This document shows, piece after piece, positions 7,035 to 12,337 of a stretch of DNA of 12,337 bases. Location of the stretch: NCBI GenBank assembly GCA_938022345.1, contig CALIEP010000336.1, positions 1 through 12,337 of the forward strand, given 5' to 3'. The notes below the pieces were generated by a model. That model was not told the origin of the DNA. It worked only from the letters and a program-made list of their open reading frames with translations, and searched no databases. Each line of letters starts with the position of its first letter. The first letter of the stretch is position 1. Origin of the DNA: an uncultured Actinomyces sp. (GTDB lineage: Bacteria > Actinomycetota > Actinomycetes > Actinomycetales > Actinomycetaceae). The position numbers and the translations under genes are program-made.

Positions 7035-7793
7035 TTACACCCCTCCGTCGGTCAATTGCGACAAAGCTACTCGCAACATCTCATGATGAAGCTGCGCAAA
7101 CCTCTCCCCTAGCTCGAGACGTCGACTATTCTGCCGTTCGCGGTCAATAGCACGATCACGAGGAGTCTGGGATAAGACTGTCTGATCGATCAGATCAGCG
7201 CTTCGCTCGGCGCCGTGACGCACAGAGCGCAAGGTACGAGCATCAACTCCCAGGGCCTCGAGCTCACGAATCTGCAAAATCACCTGAACACTTCGCGAGG
7301 GAAAATAACCAGCAATATCGGGAGTGACCAGACCAAGAGACACATAGCGTTCGATCGCTGCAAGCTCACATCCCGTCAGATCCGCAAGGTCTGCAGCGGG
7401 AATCGAGCGACGATTCCCCAGAGAAACGACTTTGCCTTCTGAAGCAACGACTTGGGCTGCACGTCGACGGGAGACTTCATGCCCAGCATCAAGCGCTCGA
7501 AGTTGATCACGAATGATATCAAGAGGTGAATAGGAATCGCGCTGAGAAGCCAAAACGTAACGGAGACGTTCAAGGTCGGCTTGCGAATACTTACGATACC
7601 CAGCAGAAGTACGTGCAGGGACTACAAGCCCTTTATCTTCAAGGAAGCGTACTTTTGACTGCGTGATTGCAGGAAATTCAGCCTTGAGGCGTTCAACCAG
7701 CTGACCGATCGAAAGCTCTGGCTCACGACTAATTCCGCGCGGCCAGGGTTCAACAATTTCTTCCGAGGCCTTGCGCTGAGCGCGCGCACTCAT
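7035..7793 (-). CDS. ftsR: MerR-family cell-division regulator FtsR (Rv1828 family)
   Basis: A 252-residue regulator. The MerR DNA-binding domain lies at about 27-105: LSIGQLVERLKAEFPAITQS (27-46), KVRFLEDKGLVVPARTSAGY (47-66), then RKYSQADLERLRYVLASQRD and the dimerisation helix start. It matches mycobacterial Rv1828 and corynebacterial FtsR, an activator of ftsZ, in motif order and length (~247). The second half, with IERYVSLGLVTPDIAGYFPS and LEALGVDARTLRSVR, resembles the family's C-terminal domain, which itself looks helix-turn-helix-like. The first ~26 residues are a non-conserved extension. The ATG overlaps the garA stop (ATGA) and lacks a clear ribosome binding site, so expression should follow garA by translational coupling. 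Confidence 0.9.
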   Translation of the reverse strand: MSARAQRKASEEIVEPWPRGISREPELSIGQLVERLKAEFPAITQSKVRFLEDKGLVVPARTSAGYRKYSQADLERLRYVLASQRDSYSPLDIIRDQLRALDAGHEVSRRRAAQVVASEGKVVSLGNRRSIPAADLADLTGCELAAIERYVSLGLVTPDIAGYFPSRSVQVILQIRELEALGVDARTLRSVRHGAERSADLIDQTVLSQTPRDRAIDRERQNSRRLELGERFAQLHHEMLRVALSQLTDGGV

Positions 7794-8224
7794 TGTGCGT
7801 TAGGCGAGGGCTGGTAGGTCAGGCGATACTTGCCAATCTGGACCTCGTCTCCAGCGTGGAGCTCAACCTGCTCAACACGTTCGCGATTGACATAGGTACC
7901 ATTGAGCGAGCCAGAATCACGGACGGTATGTCCGCCATCCCGAGACAGGAACTGGCAGTGCTTACGTGAGACAGTGACGTCGTCCAAGAAGATATCTGCA
8001 CGAGGCGAACGACCTGCATTTGTCACTTCCGCATCCAAGAGGAATCGCGCACCCGAATTAGGTCCACGTTGAACAATGAGAAGTGCAGAGCCGGCAGGAA
8101 GAGCATTGACTGCGTCCTGATCGCGCGCGGACAAAGGCATAGGCGCGTCAGCGACTTCCTCAACAGTATTCAGGCTGAAGACCGAAGTTGCAGTCGGGTC
8201 AAACTCTTGGCTCTGGTTTTCCAT
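7790..8224 (-). CDS. garA: FHA-domain regulator GarA/OdhI
   Basis: Cytoplasmic phospho-switch protein. In mycobacteria and corynebacteria the unphosphorylated form inhibits 2-oxoglutarate dehydrogenase and affects glutamate metabolism; Ser/Thr kinases release it. The 144 residues hold an FHA domain at about 47-138: SALLIVQRGPNSGARFLLD, AGRSPRADIFLDDVTVSRKH with the key Arg and SRKH, SGSLNGTYVN, and GDEVQIGKYRL. The disordered N-terminus has TATSVF at 11-16 where the family has ETTSVF. The threonine matching the PknB site (Thr13) is kept, but the one matching the PknG site is alanine (Ala12). The ATG has GGAG six bases upstream. It is followed by ftsR in an ATGA overlap, the same order as Rv1827-Rv1828. 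Confidence 0.93.
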   Translation of the reverse strand: MENQSQEFDPTATSVFSLNTVEEVADAPMPLSARDQDAVNALPAGSALLIVQRGPNSGARFLLDAEVTNAGRSPRADIFLDDVTVSRKHCQFLSRDGGHTVRDSGSLNGTYVNRERVEQVELHAGDEVQIGKYRLTYQPSPNAQ

Positions 8225-8256
8225 TACTCGCTCCAGTTCTTAGGGACAATAGCAAC

Positions 8257-8262
8257 AGTATA
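8257..8262 (-). promoter_or_regulatory. Candidate -10 element for garA-ftsR
   Basis: TATACT on the minus strand, 33 bases before the garA ATG, in the 67-bp gap behind the DUF881 gene. The matching -35 region (TTCGCG at 18 nt) is weak. I see no terminator between the preceding stop and this site, so read-through from upstream is also possible. Confidence 0.4.
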
Positions 8263-8291
8263 GTGTGGCGGCCAGGTGTTCGCGAAGGCTT

Positions 8292-9089
8292 TTAACCGAT
8301 TTGCTTTGCAAATTCCGGTGATTTGGGTGTCGAAATCGTGGTGATCTTCAGGTCTTTCATCTGCGTGATTGTTACTGAAGCACCCTTTGCGCGCATCTGA
8401 GCCGCACTACCTGCTTGAATTTCTAGGGCCGTAGAAATGGTCTGTGAATCACCAATGACTTTCCATACGTACGGGCTCGTTAGGGCCTGTCCGTCCACGC
8501 TGATGACGCCCCCGTCACTGGTGAAACTCGATGATACAGTGACGCGATGGCCGTTAATTTCAGCGGCTTCGGAACCAGCATTTCGGAGTTCACCCAACGC
8601 CATTACAAAATGAGTTGCACTCAAAGAATGTGTGGGGTCGCTGATAATCATCTCGATTCCAGGACCATGGACAGCGACCTGCCCAGAGTTAATTTTTGCC
8701 TGCTCTTCAGCTTTCTTCGCAGCATTCGCTGCGGCCTCTTCTTTTTGAGATTCGTCCTCAAGCTGACTGACTTGGGATTCCAGCTTCCCTCGTTCAACAC
8801 GAAGGTTTTGTTCCTGGACAGAAAGATTGTCGAGCAGTTCAACCAGTTCTTCCTGACTAAGCGAGGTGAGCGGATCTGTTCGTTGTGCTCGAACTTGAGT
8901 GACCAAGGCAATCCCAAGAATTAGGCAGATAACAAACAGCAAAAGATGCGTTCCTCGAGGCATCGCCAATATCGCCGCTTTGAGGCGCATACCCAAGGGT
9001 TTTACCGAGGAGTCGTTGAGTGCCTTCTCCCCCGCTTCAACCGTCTCGGTCCGGGGAGTCGCTTGGCTCTTTTTCGCGTGCTGTCCCAT
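8292..9089 (-). CDS. DUF881 membrane-anchored protein, copy 2 of the module
   Basis: 265 residues. A hydrophilic N-terminus (1-45) is followed by one transmembrane helix (HLLLFVICLILGIALV, about 48-63), a Glu/Lys-rich coiled coil (about 77-133), and a DUF881 domain at about 135-260. The domain shows GPGIEMIISDP, VMALGELRNAGSEAAEINGH, SYVWK-like SPYVWKVIGD, and a final strand region. Topology suggests the coiled coil and domain lie outside the cytoplasmic membrane. Homologues are Rv1823/Rv1825 in mycobacteria and YlxW/YlxX upstream of ftsAZ in Bacillus, all of unknown biochemical role but associated with division and envelope genes. The ATG lies two bases after the sbp stop, so it is the last gene of the pepN cluster. 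Confidence 0.87.
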   Translation of the reverse strand: MGQHAKKSQATPRTETVEAGEKALNDSSVKPLGMRLKAAILAMPRGTHLLLFVICLILGIALVTQVRAQRTDPLTSLSQEELVELLDNLSVQEQNLRVERGKLESQVSQLEDESQKEEAAANAAKKAEEQAKINSGQVAVHGPGIEMIISDPTHSLSATHFVMALGELRNAGSEAAEINGHRVTVSSSFTSDGGVISVDGQALTSPYVWKVIGDSQTISTALEIQAGSAAQMRAKGASVTITQMKDLKITTISTPKSPEFAKQIG

Positions 9090-9091
9090 TC

Positions 9092-9424
9092 TCAGGCCTT
9101 AAAAATCAATCGACGGATCGAGGCAGTGTTCGAGAAAATACGAATTCCAAGAACCACAACGACTGCAGTTGTCATTGCTGAGCCAACGCCCAATTGCGTC
9201 CCCAAGAACACCAATAGGCAAGCGACCACGACATTCCAGAAAAAAGACATGACAAAAACGCGGTCTTGAAATGTCCCTTCAAGCCTAGCTCTGCCTGCAC
9301 CGAGAAGGGCATCGAGGCCGGCAACAACGGCCACCGGCAGGAAGGGCTGAAGCCATGTGGGGACAGTGGGGTCGATGAGGACGCCAACGATAATTCCAAA
9401 TATCAGACCAAGAACTGCTAACAC
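9092..9424 (-). CDS. sbp: Small basic protein Sbp (DUF1290), membrane protein
   Basis: 110 residues, nearly all hydrophobic, with three to four membrane segments. Family landmarks are a Gly-rich first helix, LPVAVVAGLDALLGAGRARLEG, DRVFVMSFFWNVVVACLLVF, GTQLGVGSAMTTAVVVVLG and IRIFSNTASIRRLIF. I chose the GTG at 9424: it has GAGGGG seven bases upstream, lies one base after the preceding TAA, and gives an N-terminus (LAVLGLIFGI) that aligns with relatives such as Rv1824. A GTG at 9451 would add nine residues and overlap the previous gene by 26 bases without a usable ribosome binding site. Sbp sits between two DUF881 genes here and next to them in Bacillus and mycobacteria; its function is unknown. 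Confidence 0.88.
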   Translation of the reverse strand: MLAVLGLIFGIIVGVLIDPTVPTWLQPFLPVAVVAGLDALLGAGRARLEGTFQDRVFVMSFFWNVVVACLLVFLGTQLGVGSAMTTAVVVVLGIRIFSNTASIRRLIFKA

Positions 9425-9425
9425 C

Positions 9426-10253
9426 TTAGTGCCCCTCTTCGGTGGTCTCACTCCAACGAGTTGACCGGTTATCGCGTGCGTTGAGCGTCATCTCTTTGAC
9501 AGACTGCGCACTCAGTTTAATTCCTGTGAGGGATTCTGCACTGGACAAATAATCCCCCGTTGAGCCGCGAACCAACGACAACGACAAGGTATTTGCATCA
9601 CCAATTGCCTCGATCGTATACGGTGAAGAAATCGGTGTTACGTCAACCAAGATCGCTGAACCAGCCGTTCGGATGAAAGAACCGGGACCAATTCTTTGGC
9701 CATTCACACTGACTGCTTCAGCCCCGGCACCCCAAAGTGCATTCACAACCATTCGAATATCTTGGTCACGTACCTGTCCTTGACCGCTCTGCCGTGAAGA
9801 CACCGCATTTGCGGCATCAGTAAGCGTTACTTTCAGTCCCGCCCCACTCACTGGAGTATCAGCATTTGCCAGCGCTGTTGCAGCATCTTCGTGAATACTG
9901 CTTTGTCCCTGCTGAGCTGACAGCTCTTTCACATGCGTGCGAAGCTTCGCGACGTCGTCTCTCATTTGGGTGATTTGCTGCGTTTGAGTCTGAGCATGAC
10001 TCAAAAGAGATGAGTGCACATCTCCTTGAGCTTGAGCGCGTAAACCACTGATCGCAAACCCCGCACCAATACCCAATGCGATTGCGATGAGAATCGTGAC
10101 TGTCCGATGGAAAATCGAGGTAGCGCCGTAACTAGCTTTCGCGTGATAGGTCCCGTATCCAGCATCCAAAGGGTTGTCAAGGATTGCCTTCAAGAGGGAC
10201 ATCGATGCAGCAGGATCATTACCTGACGACGAAGACGTGTGCTGACTACTCAT
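9426..10253 (-). CDS. DUF881 membrane-anchored protein, copy 1 of the module
   Basis: 275 residues from the ATG at 10253, which overlaps the pepN stop as ATGA; a GTG two codons upstream (10259) is the alternative. A Ser-rich cytoplasmic tail (1-48) precedes a single transmembrane helix (VTILIAIALGIGAGFAISGL, about 52-71), a Gln-rich coiled coil (about 75-118), and a DUF881 domain at about 133-255 with GAGLKVTLTDA, QDIRMVVNALWGAGAEAVSV, INGQRIG-like VNGQRIGPGSFIR, and SSPYTIEAIGD. The last ~25 residues are polar. It is the counterpart of mycobacterial Rv1825 by position. It has the same architecture as the other DUF881 gene, but the sequences are clearly diverged, so this is an old duplication rather than a recent one. 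Confidence 0.87.
   Translation of the reverse strand: MSSQHTSSSSGNDPAASMSLLKAILDNPLDAGYGTYHAKASYGATSIFHRTVTILIAIALGIGAGFAISGLRAQAQGDVHSSLLSHAQTQTQQITQMRDDVAKLRTHVKELSAQQGQSSIHEDAATALANADTPVSGAGLKVTLTDAANAVSSRQSGQGQVRDQDIRMVVNALWGAGAEAVSVNGQRIGPGSFIRTAGSAILVDVTPISSPYTIEAIGDANTLSLSLVRGSTGDYLSSAESLTGIKLSAQSVKEMTLNARDNRSTRWSETTEEGH
9432..9437 (-). promoter_or_regulatory. Ribosome binding site that sets the sbp start
   Basis: GAGGGG on the minus strand, seven bases before the GTG at 9424, within the last codons of the upstream DUF881 gene. It favours the shorter Sbp start. Confidence 0.6.
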
Positions 10254-12337
10254 TGCCACTGCTTCTGACGAGAATAAGCCCGTTCAAGGTCATCGAGTTT
10301 TTCAATGATCAGGCGTGTAAGTGCAGGTGCAGCCTCTGAGTGCTCCTCAAGCCAAATCTTTGCAGCCTCAATTGCATTCTCATCCAAGTTCTGACGCTCA
10401 ATGTCAATAGACATCGGGAAACCGCCCTCAACAAAACGAATTCCTAGACCCATTGACGATTTCTTCCAGAATGGGAGCAGCTGAGCGAAATACTGCGTCA
10501 CGTAGCCGGGGCTACTCCACGTTGAGTCGTTGAGGCCTTGCAATGAAGCACTTATGTCAAGGTTCGACATTGTCGATCCGTGACAAATTTCGTTCCAAAC
10601 CTGCGAACGAATATCGGCATCCGGAAGCGCCGCACGCGAGCGTATCCAGCGGGTACGGTTCTCCCCCGTCGGCGAGGCTTCGAGCCAGGAATCTAACTGC
10701 TTCTCAGTGACGAGGCCTCGAGCCGCGCAAGCCCTGCGAAGATCCCATGCGCTTTCCTCACCCTCGATAAAAGGAAGTCGATCGCTGTGACGACCGTGGG
10801 CGAGCTCAAGCACGGCCTCGGTGTAGGTCTCATCTCCGGATGCAATCCAGACGTCAACAAATAGACGAAGGGCGGCGCGGCCTCGGTCACGGGACGCATG
10901 ACGCATGAACTTAGCAAGCGTGTTCAGGATCTCGTGATCGCAACGATCTCGTGAACTGTGAGGAAGGAACGAGCGGGCGACTCGGATTGTTGCCAGCAGA
11001 CGCTCAAAAATGGCATCTTCGCTTTCCTCAGCCATATGGGTAAGCGCTGAGTGAATGTAGTCGCGTGGATCCAATTCACCGCCGCGAAGCGCACTAAAGA
11101 GATTGGACCAAATGACAGCGCGAGTAATAGGACGGTCAATGGTCGACACGTATGCGAGTGCAGTACGCATCGAATGCTCATCAAAGCGAGAAATCGCATA
11201 GGTCAAATCAAGGTCATTGACGACCACCAAATCAATGTCTTGAGCACTACCAGTTTCAGTAAGCTCCGGAGGAACTTCAAGGGTAGAATCGGCTTCTTCT
11301 ACGCGGACGCGCAAATGGCACTTTTCTCTCAAAACACCGTTATTTGCCGTCCAGAATGAAACTCCAAGACTGTGTGGACGAGCCAGCCCTTCTTGATGCA
11401 TATGGAGGCCGGTCAGGCGGCCTGCACCATCACTTGCCCAGCTAAGCGAAAGAGTAGAGGGACCTGTGGTCAGGAGCCACGCGTCCTTCCATTTCCCAAG
11501 ATCTTCGCCACTGGCCTCTTCCAATGCTCCCAACAGATCCTCTAGGCCGGTTGAAGAGTTGGCAAATCTCTGGAAATACAGTCGTACCCCCTTGTAGAAG
11601 GTCTCTTCACCAACCCATGCAACAAGCTGCTTGAGGACTGCTGCGCCCTTTGCGTAGGTAATACCGTCAAAGTTGTTTTTTGCAGCAGGGATATCAGGGA
11701 TGTCTGCAACGATGGGGTGCGTTGTCGGGTACTGGTCCTGCGCCAATGCCCATGCTTTACGGCCAATAGCAAATGAGGCCCACTCCCCCGTGTAAATTGT
11801 CGCCTCAGCGGCAGTTGTGGTTCCTTGGTTCTCCGCAAAAGACTCTTTGAGCCAAAGATTTTCCCACCATGCCGGAGTGACCAGATCGCCGAACCACATG
11901 TGGCACATCTCGTGAAGGATTGTGTTCGCACGTTTTTGACGCAGTGCAAACGACGGTGTATCACGGCTCAGATAGTTCTCATTGAAGGTGATACATCCGG
12001 GATTCTCCATTGCTCCCAGATTGTATTCGGGAACAAAAATCTGGTCGTAGCTTCCCCACGGGAAGGTGTAACCATAATGTTCGTGATAGTGATCTAAACC
12101 GGCACGTGTGACAGCAAGGATATCATCGCTATCCATTGAACTCGCTAATGCCTGGCGGCAGAGCAAACGAAGTTGCAATGTTGCAGTGTTGCCATCGCCT
12201 GCGCTTCCTTCCCAGGTCCCGCCCTGGGCGACTGCCCACTGGCCAGCTACAACCGCTGTGATGTAGATCGACAAAGGCGGGGTGGTGGTGAAGTCCCACA
12301 GCGTGATGCCGTTGCCGCAATCCTTTGAGCTGCCAAT
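10250..12337 (-). CDS. pepN: Aminopeptidase N, M1 family zinc metallopeptidase (5' partial)
   Basis: Removes N-terminal residues from peptides in the cytoplasm. 695 C-terminal residues are visible. The frame stays open to the window edge, and its first 21 visible codons end in LWDFTTTPP, directly continuous with LSIYITAVVAG, a conserved M1 segment, so roughly the first 150 residues are missing. In visible numbering the exopeptidase motif GAMEN is at 108-112, the zinc site HEMCH at 142-146, and the third ligand Glu165 follows after 18 residues in WLKESFAEN (WLNE in most relatives). A Tyr-containing KGAAVLKQL region follows. The last ~300 residues are the ERAP1-like helical C-terminal domain. 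Its stop overlaps the start of the first DUF881 gene (ATGA), tying a protease to an envelope module. Confidence 0.93.
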   Translation of the reverse strand: MGSSKDCGNGITLWDFTTTPPLSIYITAVVAGQWAVAQGGTWEGSAGDGNTATLQLRLLCRQALASSMDSDDILAVTRAGLDHYHEHYGYTFPWGSYDQIFVPEYNLGAMENPGCITFNENYLSRDTPSFALRQKRANTILHEMCHMWFGDLVTPAWWENLWLKESFAENQGTTTAAEATIYTGEWASFAIGRKAWALAQDQYPTTHPIVADIPDIPAAKNNFDGITYAKGAAVLKQLVAWVGEETFYKGVRLYFQRFANSSTGLEDLLGALEEASGEDLGKWKDAWLLTTGPSTLSLSWASDGAGRLTGLHMHQEGLARPHSLGVSFWTANNGVLREKCHLRVRVEEADSTLEVPPELTETGSAQDIDLVVVNDLDLTYAISRFDEHSMRTALAYVSTIDRPITRAVIWSNLFSALRGGELDPRDYIHSALTHMAEESEDAIFERLLATIRVARSFLPHSSRDRCDHEILNTLAKFMRHASRDRGRAALRLFVDVWIASGDETYTEAVLELAHGRHSDRLPFIEGEESAWDLRRACAARGLVTEKQLDSWLEASPTGENRTRWIRSRAALPDADIRSQVWNEICHGSTMSNLDISASLQGLNDSTWSSPGYVTQYFAQLLPFWKKSSMGLGIRFVEGGFPMSIDIERQNLDENAIEAAKIWLEEHSEAAPALTRLIIEKLDDLERAYSRQKQWQ

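Noticed and set aside
9425..9451. Longer Sbp start at the GTG at 9451
   Set aside because: It has no properly spaced ribosome binding site and overlaps the previous gene; the added nine residues are not part of the family pattern.

Overview
The window comes from an actinobacterium. It carries a set of genes characteristic of that phylum: a PafC-like WYL regulator, a HelY-type Ski2 helicase, Lnt plus polyprenol-phosphate mannose synthase, RbpA, GarA/OdhI, FtsR, a second MerR regulator of the Rv1830 type, and a DUF881/Sbp/DUF881 block. Base composition looks only moderately GC-rich, and many start codons are GTG or TTG. A low-GC member of Actinomycetaceae or a relative would fit, but that placement is an inference from gene content and composition, not a taxonomic result.

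The plus strand (1-5711) is one compact transcription unit with overlapping or nearly touching genes: the 3' part of a pafC-like WYL gene, then a GTG-initiated 46-codon frame that ends at a TAG, then helY, lnt and ppm1. The TAG lies in the same frame as helY and two codons before the first usable helicase start, so helY looks as if its N-terminus is cut off by one amber codon. lnt and ppm1 should work together in the envelope: Ppm1 makes polyprenol-phosphate mannose and Lnt N-acylates lipoproteins. A strong hairpin at 5724-5760 closes the unit and also serves the convergent rbpA.

The minus strand (5782-12337) reads right to left. First comes a cluster of four genes: aminopeptidase N (5' end outside the window), a DUF881 membrane protein, the small basic protein Sbp (DUF1290) and a second DUF881 membrane protein. 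They are joined by ATGA or 1-2 nt junctions and are probably translationally coupled. After a short gap with a candidate promoter come garA (FHA protein that controls 2-oxoglutarate metabolism) and ftsR (MerR-type cell-division regulator), which overlap by ATGA. A 104-bp gap with a good promoter and an inverted repeat precedes a second MerR regulator (Rv1830/McdR type), and finally rbpA, the RNA polymerase-binding factor. The block mixes envelope and division proteins with their probable regulators.

Most of the window is conserved actinobacterial housekeeping sequence. I see no CRISPR array, tRNA, rRNA or intact mobile element, and no gene-free stretch longer than about 220 bp. The points most worth a second look are the amber codon before helY, a 21-nt site present twice around rbpA (once split by 23 nt), the altered phosphorylation motif of GarA, and the DUF881-Sbp-DUF881 module attached to pepN.
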